DNA from: Apilactobacillus quenuiae
GTDB taxonomy: Bacteria > Bacillota > Bacilli > Lactobacillales > Lactobacillaceae
NCBI RefSeq assembly: GCF_002994005.1
Contig: NZ_POSN01000002.1
Location: 127,855-191,854, forward strand
DNA length: 64,000 nt
Direction of reading: 5' to 3'
Made by a program: the position numbers and the translations under genes. Shown one piece after another: positions 25,764 through 36,733 of the stretch. The notes beneath the pieces were generated by a model. That model had not been told where the DNA came from. It worked only from the letters and a program-made list of their open reading frames with translations, and searched no databases. How positions within the stretch are numbered: position 1 is the stretch's first letter; every line of letters begins with the position of its first letter.

Positions 25764-27134
25764 ATGGGCAAACAAAGTTTATCTAAAGATTTACAAAGTA
25801 GACACTTAATTACAATGTCATTAGGTGGTGTTATTGGTACTGGAATTTTTATGAGTACTGGGTACTCAATTCAATTTGCTGGTCCCATCGGTACGATTAT
25901 TGCATATGTTATCGGATCATTATTAGTATGCATGGTAATGGCATGTTTGGGTGAGTTATCAGTTCATAATCCTAGTACTGGAGCATTCCATACATATGCT
26001 AGCAAATATATTAGTCCAGCTATGGGCTTTGTCGTAGCTTGGATGTACTGGCTAACTTGGACCATTGCATTAGGATCTGAGTTCATTGCTTTATCGACTA
26101 TTATCAAGCAATATGTAAATTTCATTCCCGTTTGGGGATACAGCTTAATTTTTGCCATTGTAATTTTATTATTAAATATGATTAATATGAATTTATTTGC
26201 AAAAAGTGAATTTTATATGTCGTTAATCAAAGTAATTGCCCTAGCTATATTTCTAACTATTAGTATTTTAATAATCTTTAAAATTATACCTTTTCATCAC
26301 CAAAACTTTACTCCCTTTTTTGGTCAATTATTCAAAAATGGAATTTTACCAAATGGTATATCACCCGTTATTTCAATCATTCTATCTGCTAATTTTGCTT
26401 TTTCAGGAACTGAAATGATTGCTGTGGGAGCTGGTGAAAGTAAAGATCCTAAAAAGTCAGTTCCTAAAGCAATTCGTAAAACATTAATTACTCTAGTTAT
26501 CTTATTTATTGGTACTATTATTGCACTTGGTTCTATCTTACCGCAGAGCTCTTCTTCACTATCACAAAGTCCATTCGTAACTGTTTTACAATCAATAAAC
26601 ATCCCCTATGCATCTGATATTATGAACATAATTTTATTCATCACAATTTTTTCAGGTGCCAATTCCGGAATTTATGCTGCTTCTAGAATGATCTGGTCAT
26701 TAGCAGAAAAGCAAACTTTACCAAAAAAATTATCTAAATTAAGCAAAAATGGTATCCCAATATATGGTTTAGGATTAACTATTTTAGGTGGCTTTTTATC
26801 ATTATTTTCTAGTATTTATGCGCCTAACACCGTTTACTTAGCATTAACTGCTATTTCAGCATTTGCAGTCGTCGTAGTTTGGTTGATAATAGGATGGTCA
26901 CAATTAAATTTTAGGAAACAATTCATTAAAAATGGTCATTCAATAAATGAATTATCTTATAAAACACCACTTTATCCACTTATGCCATGGTTAGTAATTA
27001 TTATTTGTTTATTATCACTAATAGGTATAACTTTTGATCCTAATCAACGGATCGCCATTATTATTGGAGTTCCTTTTTCAGTAATTTGCTATGGCTCCTA
27101 TAAAATATTCTATTCAAGAAAGGATGTTGAATAA
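25764..27134 (+). CDS. mmuP: Amino acid permease, S-methylmethionine/methionine-type (MmuP-like)
   Basis: A 456-residue AAT-family (APC) permease with 12 hydrophobic segments. The signature is LQSRHLITMSLGGVIGTGIF (about residues 10-29), with FAFSGTEMIAVGAGES at about 210. Start at ATG 25764 with AAGGAG at 25750-25755; the longer GTG start lies inside that site. Two nt separate it from the homocysteine methyltransferase gene. The Met T-box and the mmuM partner point to S-methylmethionine uptake. Confidence 0.83.
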   Translation: MGKQSLSKDLQSRHLITMSLGGVIGTGIFMSTGYSIQFAGPIGTIIAYVIGSLLVCMVMACLGELSVHNPSTGAFHTYASKYISPAMGFVVAWMYWLTWTIALGSEFIALSTIIKQYVNFIPVWGYSLIFAIVILLLNMINMNLFAKSEFYMSLIKVIALAIFLTISILIIFKIIPFHHQNFTPFFGQLFKNGILPNGISPVISIILSANFAFSGTEMIAVGAGESKDPKKSVPKAIRKTLITLVILFIGTIIALGSILPQSSSSLSQSPFVTVLQSINIPYASDIMNIILFITIFSGANSGIYAASRMIWSLAEKQTLPKKLSKLSKNGIPIYGLGLTILGGFLSLFSSIYAPNTVYLALTAISAFAVVVVWLIIGWSQLNFRKQFIKNGHSINELSYKTPLYPLMPWLVIIICLLSLIGITFDPNQRIAIIIGVPFSVICYGSYKIFYSRKDVE

Positions 27135-27136
27135 AA

Positions 27137-28054
27137 ATGAACAACTTTGCAAAATGGGCAGCTAAACAAAAAAGAATTTTAATTGATAGTTCAATGTCAA
27201 CTGGGCTAGAAGAACGCGGATTGAATCTCAATGGAAAATTATGGACAGCTAAAGCATTAGAAAAAAATAGTGATTTAATTAAAGACGTTCATAAATCATA
27301 TTTTGATGCTGGTTCTTCATTAACTACTATTAATACTTATCAGGCTAGTATCAGTGGATTGATGAAAAATGCTGGTTACAGTCATAAAGAAGCTCGTAAA
27401 CTAATTCAAAAAGCTTTCGATGTTGCTAAAGATGCACAAAAGATTTCAAATAATCATCCAACTTGGTTGGCAGCTGGGATTGGTCCATATGGAGCATACT
27501 TAGCCAACGGAGCTGAATATACTGGTGATTATCATTTATCTGACAATGAATACGTAAAATTCCATAAAGAACGAATTGAGATATTAGTAAATACTGGAGT
27601 CGATGTATTATTGTTAGAAACACTGCCTAATTTTCAAGAAATAAAAGCATTAGTTACATTTACTAAACAATTTAATGTTCCTTCAATAGTTGCTTGTTCA
27701 ATGAAAGATGCTACCCATTTGGCAGACGGCACTAATTTTAAATTTGTACAAGCATTCTTAGAACAACAAGAAAACGTTATTGCATATGGATTAAACTGTA
27801 CGGATCCAAGAATTGTAACCAATACATTAAAAGAATTTGTGCATAATGAGCCTAAACACAAGGACTTAATTGCTTTTCCCAATTCTGGTGCACGTTATAA
27901 TCCTAAGGTAAAAAAATGGGACAATCGCGGTATCAGTACAAAAGACTTTAATGCATTAGTTAAAGAATGGCTAAACATCGGACTAAAATATGTTGGTGGA
28001 TGTTGTTGTATGTCGGAAAAACAGACTGCTTCCATTAATGAACATTTCTTTTAA
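27137..28054 (+). CDS. mmuM: Homocysteine S-methyltransferase (MmuM-like)
   Basis: A 305-residue zinc-dependent methyltransferase making methionine from homocysteine, typically with S-methylmethionine as donor. Zinc ligands are the Cys in YGLNCTDP (about residue 222) and the GGCC pair near the C-terminus (VGGCCCM). N-terminal LIDSSMSTGLEERG matches the family. It forms an operon with the preceding permease under a methionine T-box, a coherent methionine-salvage unit. Confidence 0.9.
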   Translation: MNNFAKWAAKQKRILIDSSMSTGLEERGLNLNGKLWTAKALEKNSDLIKDVHKSYFDAGSSLTTINTYQASISGLMKNAGYSHKEARKLIQKAFDVAKDAQKISNNHPTWLAAGIGPYGAYLANGAEYTGDYHLSDNEYVKFHKERIEILVNTGVDVLLLETLPNFQEIKALVTFTKQFNVPSIVACSMKDATHLADGTNFKFVQAFLEQQENVIAYGLNCTDPRIVTNTLKEFVHNEPKHKDLIAFPNSGARYNPKVKKWDNRGISTKDFNALVKEWLNIGLKYVGGCCCMSEKQTASINEHFF

Positions 28055-28071
28055 AAACAATTTTTATGGAA

Positions 28072-28108
28072 TATAATTAAGCTATGAACTTAATAAAGGA
28101 GCTTAATT
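28072..28108 (+). promoter_or_regulatory. Inverted repeat around the -10 box and ribosome binding site of the GNAT-like gene
   Basis: AATTAAGCT (28075-28083) and AGCTTAATT (28100-28108) form a perfect 9-bp inverted repeat. It overlaps a TATAAT (28072-28077) on the left and the end of AAAGGAG (28095-28101) on the right, directly before ATG 28112. It could be an operator or a hairpin limiting ribosome access. Confidence 0.45.
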
Positions 28109-28111
28109 AAT

Positions 28112-28540
28112 ATGAAAAATTTTGAGGGCATACACCCAATTTTAACCAATCATTTAAGATTAGATTGGTTAACAGAATTTAAATTACAAGATGTTATTGA
28201 TTTTCAAAAAAAATTCGATAAAAATGCTGATATAAAATCAACTGGAGATTTTATCAATGAAGCTATGAAAGATGTCATGAGACAAAAAGCTCTATTATGG
28301 GGAATTGAAAATAAAGAAACTCATGAATTTATGGGAATGGGCGGTATTGCTAACATTAGCAAGGATGACACTGCTCCTACTATTTATATCCAAGCCATTG
28401 ATAACATTGATACTAGCTTAGAAATAGAATTAATTAACCGTATTCATATATTAGCAAAAAATTACTGGCCCACTGCCAAATTTAGTTATAATGTTTATCC
28501 TTCTAATGCAGAAATTGAACGTCATCTTAACCTTTACTAA
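28112..28540 (+). CDS. Small GNAT-like protein
   Basis: A 142-residue cytosolic protein with a weak N-acetyltransferase pattern: LRLDWLTEFKLQDVIDFQK at the start, then LLWGIENKETHEFMGMGGIANI resembling the central GNAT strands. The acetyl-CoA pyrophosphate-binding loop (Q/R-x-x-G-x-G/A) is not obvious, so it may be degenerate or not bind acetyl-CoA. Starts after AAAGGAG. Follows the methionine operon but has its own -10 box. Confidence 0.55.
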   Translation: MKNFEGIHPILTNHLRLDWLTEFKLQDVIDFQKKFDKNADIKSTGDFINEAMKDVMRQKALLWGIENKETHEFMGMGGIANISKDDTAPTIYIQAIDNIDTSLEIELINRIHILAKNYWPTAKFSYNVYPSNAEIERHLNLY

Positions 28541-28601
28541 ACTAATCTTTATTTAATAGCTATTTATTTGATTTATTATGTAATTAATTTTATTATTAAG
28601 A

Positions 28602-28616
28602 TAATAATTATTCTAA
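28602..28616 (+). promoter_or_regulatory. Candidate PerR/Fur box at the perR promoter
   Basis: TAATAATTATTCTAA matches the PerR consensus TTATAATnATTATAA at 12 of 14 defined positions, 31 nt before the perR start. It suggests autoregulation. Confidence 0.5.
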
Positions 28617-28646
28617 ACTAGCTTATTATTTAAGGAGGGATATTAT

Positions 28647-29096
28647 ATGTCTAATAAAGCATATCAAAAAGCTTTAGATACTTTGCGTGAAAGTAAGGTT
28701 AGAATTACTCCGCAACGACAAATTATTCTCAAGTATTTGATCAATCATGATAATCATCCTTCTGTAGATACTATTTATGAAGCCCTAAAACAAGAATTTT
28801 CTAATCTGAGTGTTGCTACTATTTATAATAGTTTACAATTATTTGAAAAACTAGGAATTATTATTGAATTGCCTGCTGAAGATGGTGGCATTCGTTATGA
28901 TTTCTTTGGTAATCCACATTTTCATGCAATTTGTGAAAACTGCGGTAAAATTATTGATGTAGAATATCCAGATTACAAGAGCTTAGAACAATCATTAAGT
29001 CAAACTACAGAAGAACAAACTGGATTTAAGGTTAGACAAAGTCATGTTGAAGTTTATGGTTTATGTAAAGAATGTCAGACAAAATTAAGTAAATAA
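28647..29096 (+). CDS. perR: Fur-family regulator, PerR-type
   Basis: A 149-residue metal-dependent repressor. DNA-binding domain VRITPQRQIILKYLINHDNHPSVDTIYEAL (about residues 18-47) is followed by SVATIYNSL. PerR-type regulatory metal ligands appear to be present: His in NHPSVD, Asp in RYDFFGNP, the His pair in HFHAICENC, and Asp in IIDVEYP. Zinc site: CxxC (CENC and CKEC). Oxidisable ligand histidines argue for peroxide sensing rather than Fur. Likely targets include the VIT metal transporter genes at 43.7 kb, whose promoter has similar boxes. Confidence 0.85.
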   Translation: MSNKAYQKALDTLRESKVRITPQRQIILKYLINHDNHPSVDTIYEALKQEFSNLSVATIYNSLQLFEKLGIIIELPAEDGGIRYDFFGNPHFHAICENCGKIIDVEYPDYKSLEQSLSQTTEEQTGFKVRQSHVEVYGLCKECQTKLSK

Positions 29097-29097
29097 A

Positions 29098-29133
29098 AAA
29101 TAGTCATCAGATAAATCTGATGACTATTTTTGT
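29098..29133. terminator. Bidirectional terminator
   Basis: AAATAGTCATCAGAT pairs with ATCTGATGACTATTT around an AA loop, T-run after it; between convergent perR and asd. Confidence 0.88.
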
Positions 29134-29143
29134 ATCTAATTTA

Positions 29144-30217
29144 TCATTGGTAATAGTCCTTTGGGACTCTTATTAAATCTTCATCAACTAAGCGTTCAGC
29201 ATTTTCAACTGTATTCCATGCAGCACCTTTTAATAGGTTATCTGCAACAACCCACATGTTAAAGCATCCCTTATTTTCTTGATCGGGACGAATTCTTCCA
29301 GCAAAGGTTTCACGTTTACCCTCAGCATTTAATGGTTGAGGATATACTTGATGATCAGGATCATCTTGTAAAGTTACTCCTGCAGCATCACTAATGGCCT
29401 TTTTAATATCAGCTGCACTTGCATTTTTATCTTCTACTTCAAAATAAACTGATTCACCATGTGAAATTGGAACTGGGACACGAACACAAGTAGCAGTAAC
29501 TTTTAAATCAGAAGCATTCATATCATTAAGCATAATTTTCTTAGTTTCATGAATCATCTTCCATTCTTCATGAGTGTATCCTTCGTCCTCAAAAACATCA
29601 ATTTGAGGAAGCAAATTAAATGCTAATGGATAATGTTTCTTGTCACCAGCTGTTGGTAAAATATCAGCAGACATTTGCTTACCATCTAGGTAATCTCTTG
29701 CTTGTTGATAAAATTCATTCAAAGCAGATTGTCCAGCACCTGAAGCCGCTTGATATGTAGAAACAATAACTTGCTTTAATCCATATTTCTTAAAAACTGG
29801 GGCTAAAGCAACTACCATTTGGATAGTAGAACAATTTGGATTTGCGATAATCCCCTTATGATTCTTTAATTGTTCTGAATTAACTTCTGGAACAACTAAT
29901 GGCACTTTAGGATCCATTCTAAATGCACTTGTGTTGTCAACACAGACAGCTCCACGCTTAACGGCTTCTGGTAGAAATTTCTTAGAAGCAGATCCACCAG
30001 CTGAAGCTAACACTAAATCAACATTATTAAATGAATCATTAGTTGTTTCTTCAACCGTTATTTTTTCACCATTAAATTCCATTTGCTTGCCAGCAGAACG
30101 AGCTGAAGCTAATAATTTCAAGGATTTAACTGGAACTGTTGAATTAGCTAATTGATCAATCATTCTCATTCCAACCGCACCAGTTGCACCTAAAATTGCT
30201 ACATTGTATTCCTTCAT
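29144..30217 (-). CDS. asd: Aspartate-semialdehyde dehydrogenase
   Basis: A 357-residue NADP-dependent enzyme reducing aspartyl phosphate to aspartate semialdehyde, the branch-point precursor of lysine, threonine and methionine. N-terminal nucleotide motif [12 protein letters not shown] (residues 8-19), catalytic Cys in NPNCSTIQ (about residue 128), and the substrate region VPISHGE. Last gene of the seven-gene lysine operon, 14 nt after patA. Confidence 0.92.
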   Translation of the reverse strand: MKEYNVAILGATGAVGMRMIDQLANSTVPVKSLKLLASARSAGKQMEFNGEKITVEETTNDSFNNVDLVLASAGGSASKKFLPEAVKRGAVCVDNTSAFRMDPKVPLVVPEVNSEQLKNHKGIIANPNCSTIQMVVALAPVFKKYGLKQVIVSTYQAASGAGQSALNEFYQQARDYLDGKQMSADILPTAGDKKHYPLAFNLLPQIDVFEDEGYTHEEWKMIHETKKIMLNDMNASDLKVTATCVRVPVPISHGESVYFEVEDKNASAADIKKAISDAAGVTLQDDPDHQVYPQPLNAEGKRETFAGRIRPDQENKGCFNMWVVADNLLKGAAWNTVENAERLVDEDLIRVPKDYYQ

Positions 30218-30231
30218 GATAATTACCTTCT

Positions 30232-31410
30232 TTAATTATTTAAAAATTGTTCAATTCTCTTTATTGCTTCTTTGATATTTTCTTTCGAGGCAGCATAAGA
30301 TAAGCGAATGTATCCTTGACCGCCCTCACCAAAACAACTTCCTGGAATTACTCCTACTTTAGCTTGTTTAGCTAAAGACAAAGCAAATTTAGTATCATTT
30401 TTACCAAAACGAGCAGGAATTTTTACAAATACATAAAAAGCTCCACTAGGCATAGCCATTTTAAAGCCCAAAGCAGTTAGTTTTTCACTAATAAAATCAC
30501 GACGACGCTTATAAATATCACGCATTTGTTTAGAGTCTTTCAAACCATTTTGTAATGCTTCATAAGCAGCCATTTGAGTTACATCAGGTGGACATGTCAC
30601 CATAAATGCGTGTACCATTAACAACTTTTTGATAAATGAATGTGGTCCACAAACATAGCCAATGCGCCAACCAGTCATTGCATGGGACTTAGATAAACCA
30701 TTAATATAAATAGTTTGTTCTGGAAGAAACTTAGCTAAAGACTCATGACGAACATCGTATGTTAATTCACAATAAATTTCATCGGTTATTGCAAAAATAT
30801 CATATTGTTTAATCACATTTGCTAGTGCTTTTACTTCATCAACTGAATATTCAATTCCTGTAGGATTTCCTGGATAATTAAGTAATACTGCTTTAACTTG
30901 ATCACCATATTGATCTAAAACTTTCTTTAATAATTCTGGTTTTAATTTAAAACTATCACTTGAAGTATCTAGATCAATAGCCTTACCACCCAATAAAGTA
31001 ATAATTGGTTCATACAATGAAAACAATGGTGTCGGTAGGATTACTGCATCCCCCGGATTAAGCAATGTTTCAAAAGTTGCATAGATAGCTTCTGTAGCAC
31101 CAATTGTAACTACAATTTCATCTTCTGAATTATAATCCAATCCATAATCATTAAATAAATAATTATGAATAGCTTTACGTAATTGTAATTTTCCAGCTTG
31201 ATTTGAATAATGAGAATCATCATCATCAATATTTCTTTTAGCAGCGTTTTTTATATGATCAGGTGTATTCAAATCAGGTTCACCAATCGTTAACTTAATA
31301 ATATCTTTTATTTTAGAAATTTGATTATCAAAACCTCTAATATTAGAAGGCTGAATTAAATTCAAACGTCGATTATAAGTCTTAGTTAGACCTTCAGACA
31401 ATTCAGGCAT
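30232..31410 (-). CDS. patA: Aminotransferase, PatA-type (N-acetyl-LL-diaminopimelate aminotransferase)
   Basis: A 392-residue PLP-dependent class I aminotransferase. Motifs are [11 protein letters not shown] (about residues 41-51), NYPGNPTG (about 179), and the PLP lysine in [12 protein letters not shown] (about 231-242). Its place between dapB and asd in the lysine operon fits conversion of N-acetyl-2-amino-6-oxopimelate to N-acetyl-LL-DAP. A clear paralogue lies at 42234-43406. Confidence 0.87.
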   Translation of the reverse strand: MPELSEGLTKTYNRRLNLIQPSNIRGFDNQISKIKDIIKLTIGEPDLNTPDHIKNAAKRNIDDDDSHYSNQAGKLQLRKAIHNYLFNDYGLDYNSEDEIVVTIGATEAIYATFETLLNPGDAVILPTPLFSLYEPIITLLGGKAIDLDTSSDSFKLKPELLKKVLDQYGDQVKAVLLNYPGNPTGIEYSVDEVKALANVIKQYDIFAITDEIYCELTYDVRHESLAKFLPEQTIYINGLSKSHAMTGWRIGYVCGPHSFIKKLLMVHAFMVTCPPDVTQMAAYEALQNGLKDSKQMRDIYKRRRDFISEKLTALGFKMAMPSGAFYVFVKIPARFGKNDTKFALSLAKQAKVGVIPGSCFGEGGQGYIRLSYAASKENIKEAIKRIEQFLNN

Positions 31411-31425
31411 TTTATATCATCTTTT

Positions 31426-32202
31426 CTATAGAATATTTTCTAAACCAATTACTAAGTGGTCTAAGTTACTAACTTTTTGAATTGCAACTTTGACCCCTTT
31501 CATAAATGAACCACGGTCGAATGAGTCTTGACGAAGTGTTAATGCTTCGCCATCACCACCAAATAATACTTGTTCATGTGCAACATATCCGGGCAAACGA
31601 ACGGCATGCACATGCACACCATCATATGTTCCACCACGAGATCCAGATAAATTATCTTTAGTTTCATCAGCACTAACGGCACTACTATCACGATTTTGAC
31701 CAATAATTTTAGCAGTATTTAAAGCTGTACCAGATGGAGCATCTTTTTTATCTTGGTGATGCATTTCAATCACTTCAGCATCAGGAAAGTATTTAGCAGC
31801 TTCACCGGCAAATTTCATTAATAAAACCGCTGACAAACCAAAGTTAGGTGCAATAATTCCACCAACTCGTTTATTTTTAGCTAAATTAATTAATTCTTTT
31901 TGATGCTCATCACTCATGCCACTAGTTCCGACTACTGGATGAATATCATGTTCAATGGCAAATTTGGTATTTTCATAAACTGCATCCGGTTGAGTAAAGT
32001 CTACCCAAACATCAAAATCACCATCAATTTGATTTAATGAATTATAAATATTAACTTCATTAGATAAATTATATTTAGAATGATCATCAACACAATGTGG
32101 TGAGTAGACGCCACTCAATTGCATATCATCATTATTGCTTATTAAATTAATTGTTTTTTGTCCCATTGAACCAGTAAAACCGGCTAATAAAATTTTAATC
32201 AT
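31426..32202 (-). CDS. dapB: 4-hydroxy-tetrahydrodipicolinate reductase
   Basis: A 258-residue NAD(P)H enzyme making tetrahydrodipicolinate. Nucleotide motif [14 protein letters not shown] (residues 5-18) and the substrate signature [15 protein letters not shown] (about residues 142-156) with its catalytic His pair. Its ATG overlaps the dapA stop as ATGA. Confidence 0.94.
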   Translation of the reverse strand: MIKILLAGFTGSMGQKTINLISNNDDMQLSGVYSPHCVDDHSKYNLSNEVNIYNSLNQIDGDFDVWVDFTQPDAVYENTKFAIEHDIHPVVGTSGMSDEHQKELINLAKNKRVGGIIAPNFGLSAVLLMKFAGEAAKYFPDAEVIEMHHQDKKDAPSGTALNTAKIIGQNRDSSAVSADETKDNLSGSRGGTYDGVHVHAVRLPGYVAHEQVLFGGDGEALTLRQDSFDRGSFMKGVKVAIQKVSNLDHLVIGLENIL

Positions 32203-33113
32203 AAATTTAACTCCTTTGGTAATGAATTTAACAAAGCATCGTGTTCTAATCCCAAATTATCAGCTAAGTGTTGTTTTTCTTCATTATCTAATGAAAGAAT
32301 TGGTAAACGGCAAGCACCAACTTGATATCCTTGCGCCTTCATAACTGCTTTTACAGGAGATGGTGATGGATACATAAATAATGCTGACATTCTAGGCGTT
32401 AACTTTCTTTGTATTGCACCAGCTACTTTGTAATTTCCAGCATCTAAATCATCATACATTTCTCGCATTGCACTGCCATAAATATGAGATGCTACTGAGA
32501 TGACACCATTAGCACCAATCGTCTTAGCAAATAATGCTTGAGCATCCTCACCAGTATAAATATTAAAGTCAGCATCGGTATGTTCAACTAAGTATTCCAA
32601 ATCTTCCATTGGGGTACATTGTTTAACTCCAACAATATTTTCATTATGTGATAATTCAACCACTGTTTCATTGCTCATAGTAACTCCCGTTCTGCCGGGA
32701 ATATTATAAATAATAATTGGTACATTAGATTGCTTAGCAACTGCTTCAAAATGAGCCTTCATACAGCGTTGATTAGGTTTATTATAATAAGGTACTACTA
32801 CTAAAGCTGCATCAATACCTTTAATCATACTAACTTCTTTAGTAAGGGACATTGTTTCTTGAGTATTATTACTACCAGTTCCCGCAATAATTGAACCGCG
32901 ACCATCAACAATGTCAACAAAGCGACGATATAGTTCAATTTTCTCATCATGAGTTAATGTAGGAGTTTCTCCAGTAGTACCACCAATAACAAAGCCTCGG
33001 CTACCAGTATTTAAACAATGATCAGTAATTTCTTTTAAAGCATCGAAATCAATTTTTCCTTCACTATCAAAAGGAGTAATAATTGCCGTCATTAGATCTA
33101 CATTTTCAAACAT
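32199..33113 (-). CDS. dapA: 4-hydroxy-tetrahydrodipicolinate synthase
   Basis: A 304-residue class I aldolase condensing pyruvate with aspartate semialdehyde. Motifs: [16 protein letters not shown] (about residue 43), YNIPGRTGV (about 132-140) with catalytic Tyr, and the Schiff-base Lys in VGVKQCT (about 160). Start at ATG 33113, because the longer GTG start lies inside AGGTGA. Confidence 0.94.
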   Translation of the reverse strand: MFENVDLMTAIITPFDSEGKIDFDALKEITDHCLNTGSRGFVIGGTTGETPTLTHDEKIELYRRFVDIVDGRGSIIAGTGSNNTQETMSLTKEVSMIKGIDAALVVVPYYNKPNQRCMKAHFEAVAKQSNVPIIIYNIPGRTGVTMSNETVVELSHNENIVGVKQCTPMEDLEYLVEHTDADFNIYTGEDAQALFAKTIGANGVISVASHIYGSAMREMYDDLDAGNYKVAGAIQRKLTPRMSALFMYPSPSPVKAVMKAQGYQVGACRLPILSLDNEEKQHLADNLGLEHDALLNSLPKELNL

Positions 33114-33122
33114 AACTATCAC

Positions 33123-34265
33123 CTATTCTTTCATTCGATTTTCTAAGAAACTAATAATTGCATTAACACCTTTACCAATAGAACTTTCATCAGGCGTTAA
33201 AGTTGATGTATGCAGAGATGAGTCATCACCAACACCTAGCCAAAACATGGTTCCTGGAATCTTAGATAATAAATAGCCAAAATCTTCTCCAGTCATTGCT
33301 GGTTTTGTTTCAATGAAATCAACATCTGCATTATTTTTCATAAATTGAATAAAGTTATCAGTTAATACTGGATTATTTTCTACTGGATAATAACCACCTT
33401 GATTTAATTCTAAATTAACTTTACAACCATAACTTAATTCAATGCCATGACAAACATCTTTCAATCTTTGATCAATTAATTCAATCATTGATTGCGTTAA
33501 ACCACGAATTGTTCCTTCAATTCTGGCATGACCAGCAATTACATTCCGAATGGTTCCAGCTTCAATTTTTCCTAAAGTGATAACTCCGCTTTGAATTGGA
33601 TCAATACTTCTAGAAATAATTGTTTGAACTTGATTAATTAATTGAGCGGCTGCCACAACCATATCATTAGCATTTTGGGGATAAGCAGCATGGCCACCTT
33701 TACCATTCAGGTCAATATTAACTTCCGTAGTTCCAGCAAATAAAGTCCCCATTCGACATCCAATTGAACCAGCCGGTAGACTAGGATTATCATGCAATCC
33801 ATAAAATTCATCGATCTTAAACTGCCCGCTAAATGCATTTGCTTCATATGCTAATCGTCCACCACTTTCACTCTCTTCAGCTGGTTGAAAGAAGAATACC
33901 ATATTATCTTTAGGTTTATGCTCAGCAAAATGATGTAAAATTCCCAAAGCAACTGTCATATGTACATCATGTCCACATGCGTGCATAATTCCTGAATGAG
34001 TTGATGAAAATGGTAAATTAGTTTGTTCTTCGATTGGTAATGCATCAATATCAGTTCGATATCCAATAGTACGTTTAGGATTGCTTCCCTGAATTCTTAC
34101 CAAAATAGCAGTAGGCAAAGATTCAATACTACCAAAAGTTAAATATTTTTGCTTAAAACTTCCTATTATATGCAATAAATAATCATGTGTTTGATTTTCA
34201 TGCAATGCTAATTCAGGAATTTTATGCAAATGACGTCTAATATCGATTAAATTAATTTCAGACAT
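33123..34265 (-). CDS. N-acetyldiaminopimelate deacetylase (M20D)
   Basis: A 380-residue metallopeptidase-fold amidohydrolase. Motifs RRHLHKIPELALHE (residues 9-22), YRTDIDALPI, HACGHDVHMTVALG (about 92-105) and FFFQPAEE place it in the M20D family. In this operon it should remove acetyl from N-acetyl-LL-DAP, matching DapH (acetyl transfer) and PatA. Five nt separate it from dapH. Confidence 0.9.
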   Translation of the reverse strand: MSEINLIDIRRHLHKIPELALHENQTHDYLLHIIGSFKQKYLTFGSIESLPTAILVRIQGSNPKRTIGYRTDIDALPIEEQTNLPFSSTHSGIMHACGHDVHMTVALGILHHFAEHKPKDNMVFFFQPAEESESGGRLAYEANAFSGQFKIDEFYGLHDNPSLPAGSIGCRMGTLFAGTTEVNIDLNGKGGHAAYPQNANDMVVAAAQLINQVQTIISRSIDPIQSGVITLGKIEAGTIRNVIAGHARIEGTIRGLTQSMIELIDQRLKDVCHGIELSYGCKVNLELNQGGYYPVENNPVLTDNFIQFMKNNADVDFIETKPAMTGEDFGYLLSKIPGTMFWLGVGDDSSLHTSTLTPDESSIGKGVNAIISFLENRMKE

Positions 34266-34270
34266 TTAAA

Positions 34271-34975
34271 TCACAACTTTCTTAAATCATCTTCAAGACT
34301 AGTTTTAGATTGTGTTTTAGCATCAACATCCTTAATTTTACGAGCCGGAGTGCCAGCAACCATTGTATATGGAGCAACATCTGAGGTAACAATTGCACCA
34401 GCTGCTACAACTGCACCTTTACCAACATGAACTCCTTCGATGACTACAGCATTGGCACCAATTAAAACACCATCATCAATTTGTACTGGTTTAGCTGATG
34501 CTGGTTCAATAACACCAGCTAAAACAGCACCAGCACCAATATGTGAATGGTTTCCAACAAGCGCACGTCCACCCATTACAACACCCATATCAATCATGGA
34601 ACCTTCTCCAATTTCACAACCGATATTTATAATGGCGCCCATCATAACTACAGCATTATCAGCAATTTTTACTTGGTCACGAATAACAGCACCTGGTTCA
34701 ATTCGTGCATTTAATTTTTTTAAATCTAATAATGGGACTGCTGAATTACGAGCATTATTCTCGATTTCATAATCATCAATCAAATCAGATTGTAGTAATG
34801 GTTCTACATCTTTCCAATCACCAAAAATAGTAGCTGTGTGTTGTTCTTTAAATACTTTAATTGAATTTGGAAAATCAATTTTGTCCATTTGGCCACTAAT
34901 ATAAACTTTAACTGGAGTTTTCTTCTCTGCATTTCCAATATAGTTGATAATTTCATGTGCATCTAAATTTGCCAT
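34271..34975 (-). CDS. dapH: Tetrahydrodipicolinate N-acetyltransferase
   Basis: A 234-residue left-handed beta-helix acyltransferase. Hexapeptide repeats run through about residues 90-215 ([20 protein letters not shown]..., [21 protein letters not shown]), with the typical end [11 protein letters not shown]. The N-terminal [10 protein letters not shown] region and length match the DapD/DapH acetyltransferase of lactobacilli, so lysine here is made through acetylated intermediates. Confidence 0.92.
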   Translation of the reverse strand: MANLDAHEIINYIGNAEKKTPVKVYISGQMDKIDFPNSIKVFKEQHTATIFGDWKDVEPLLQSDLIDDYEIENNARNSAVPLLDLKKLNARIEPGAVIRDQVKIADNAVVMMGAIINIGCEIGEGSMIDMGVVMGGRALVGNHSHIGAGAVLAGVIEPASAKPVQIDDGVLIGANAVVIEGVHVGKGAVVAAGAIVTSDVAPYTMVAGTPARKIKDVDAKTQSKTSLEDDLRKL

Positions 34976-34989
34976 TTTAAAATCTCCTT

Positions 34990-36297
34990 TTATTTCAATT
35001 GATTATCTAATGAATATAAATCTGTATAGTTTTGGCGACGAGTTACTAATTGAGCTTTACCATTTTCAACAAAAACAATTGCTGGTTTAGGATTTAAATT
35101 ATAATTAGATGCCATTGAATAACCATAGGCACCCGTATCCAACATTACAATTACATCTCCGGGTTTGGTTTTTGGTAATGGTTGATTCTTAATCAAAACA
35201 TCACCAGATTCACAATATTTACCAACTAAATGAACATTCTCAATTGTGCTACGCAATGGATGATCAGCCATTACTGCTTCATATTTAGCGTCATACAACA
35301 TTGGTCTAATATTATCACCCATGCCACCATCAACAGAAACATAGGATTTAATTCCAGGAACATCTTTTCTGGAACCAATCCGATATAAGTTATAACCAGC
35401 ATTCCCAACAATTGAACGTCCTGGTTCAATCCAAATCGCTGGCATCTTTAAACCTTCAGCTCTAGTTCTATCCTTAACAGTCTCAACAATTTTTTGGACG
35501 AATGCTTCTGGTTTCAATGGATCGTCTGCATCTGTATATTTAATTCCAAAGCCACCACCGACATTGATCACTTGAGTTTCATATCCATATTCAAGTTTCC
35601 ATTCGGCTGCTAAATCAACTAGCTTACTAGCGGCCATCTCAAAACCCTTTAACTCAAAAACTTGCGAGCCAATATGGGCATGAATTCCTAATAAATTCAT
35701 TGATTGATTAGTATTAACGATTTCAAAAGCTTTTTTGGCTTCACCAGATTCTAGGTCAAAGCCAAACTTACTATCAGTTTGACCAGTTTGAATAAATTCA
35801 TGCGTATGCGCTGAAATGCCAGGGGTAATTCTTAACATCACATCACAACTAGTATTCATATTGATTAACAATTGACTTAATAAATCAATTTCATGAAAGT
35901 TATCCAGCATAATCACCCCGACATGATTTTCCAAAGCCATCCTTAATTCATCTTCAGATTTGTTATTACCATGAAAACTAATTCTATCGGCTGGAAAATC
36001 TGCATGTAATGCCATTGCTAATTCGCCACCAGAAACCACATCAATATGACCTTGCTCTTGATTAACTAATTGATACATTGCAGTGTTAACAAAAGCCTTA
36101 CTGGCATAACAAACCGCATAATCAATATTACTTTCTTCAAAAACTGCCTTAAATTTTCTAAACTGTGATCTAATTTTGCTAGTATCATATACAACCAATG
36201 GCGTTCCAAATTGATTTGCTAAATCAATGGCATCACATCCACCAATTTCTAAATGTCCTGCATTATTAATATTTTTTTTAGTTACTTGTTTAGTCAT
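34990..36297 (-). CDS. lysA: Diaminopimelate decarboxylase
   Basis: A 435-residue PLP enzyme making lysine from meso-DAP. PLP lysine in [10 protein letters not shown] (about residues 57-66), HGNNKS, the IHAHIGSQ motif (about 204), GGGFGIKY and the CESGD active-site Cys near 343. Start at ATG 36297 with AAGGGC upstream; an ATG nine nt earlier overlaps that site. First gene after the lysine riboswitch. Confidence 0.92.
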   Translation of the reverse strand: MTKQVTKKNINNAGHLEIGGCDAIDLANQFGTPLVVYDTSKIRSQFRKFKAVFEESNIDYAVCYASKAFVNTAMYQLVNQEQGHIDVVSGGELAMALHADFPADRISFHGNNKSEDELRMALENHVGVIMLDNFHEIDLLSQLLINMNTSCDVMLRITPGISAHTHEFIQTGQTDSKFGFDLESGEAKKAFEIVNTNQSMNLLGIHAHIGSQVFELKGFEMAASKLVDLAAEWKLEYGYETQVINVGGGFGIKYTDADDPLKPEAFVQKIVETVKDRTRAEGLKMPAIWIEPGRSIVGNAGYNLYRIGSRKDVPGIKSYVSVDGGMGDNIRPMLYDAKYEAVMADHPLRSTIENVHLVGKYCESGDVLIKNQPLPKTKPGDVIVMLDTGAYGYSMASNYNLNPKPAIVFVENGKAQLVTRRQNYTDLYSLDNQLK

Positions 36298-36346
36298 TAT
36301 AAACATGCCCTTCTATCGAATATTTTCGTTCGATTTCGGCAAATTG

Positions 36347-36400
36347 AAAACAAAAAGGATCCCTTTGCATGAATGTGGTTACACTCGTACAAAAGAATCC
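36347..36400 (-). terminator. Lysine riboswitch terminator
   Basis: On the minus strand, GGATTCTTTTG (36400-36390) pairs with CAAAGGGATCC (36367-36357), with an inner GAGTGT/ACATTC stem, then TTTTTGTTTT. It lies between aptamer and lysA. Confidence 0.85.
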
Positions 36401-36429
36401 AAATTTAATGTTCTTCTCATTTTCGGTTT

Positions 36430-36615
36430 CAATTGTCGAAAGCGCTCCACAAGAAGTATATTTCTTGTGACAGTCCATGATCTATTGAACCATGTCCCAG
36501 CAGACAAATACCTACAAGTATTTATTGCTTCGGCAACCTCGCCTTTCAATAAACTGTAAAAATCATTGTAGTGACTGAGTTTATCTAATATTTTCGGCTG
36601 CGACCTCTTCGATTA
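36430..36615 (-). ncRNA. Lysine riboswitch (L box)
   Basis: Reading the minus strand, the L-box landmarks occur in order: GAAGAGGTCGCAGCC, GGCGAGGTTGCCGAAGCAAT, GTCTGCTGGGACATGG, GGACTGTCACAAGAAA and TTCTTGTGGAGCGC. TCGAAG and CTTTCGA close P1. A terminator and the whole DAP-lysine operon follow, so lysine should cause premature termination. Confidence 0.95.
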
Positions 36616-36620
36616 ATTAC

Positions 36621-36650
36621 ATAATAAAACTATTTACCTACCTACGTCAA
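36621..36650 (-). promoter_or_regulatory. Promoter of the lysine operon
   Basis: Minus strand TTGACG (36645-36650) and TATTAT (36621-36626), 18-bp spacer. The start site falls at the 5' end of the lysine aptamer. Confidence 0.7.
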
Positions 36651-36733
36651 CTATTTTTTCATAATATATTTTTTATATTTTTTATTTACTATATATGCAT
36701 TTAAAAAATGCAGTAATCAAACAAATATGTTTC

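Noticed and set aside
36227-36559. ORFs on both strands across the lysine leader
   Set aside because: They lie within the lysine riboswitch and its terminator; the RNA element explains the sequence.
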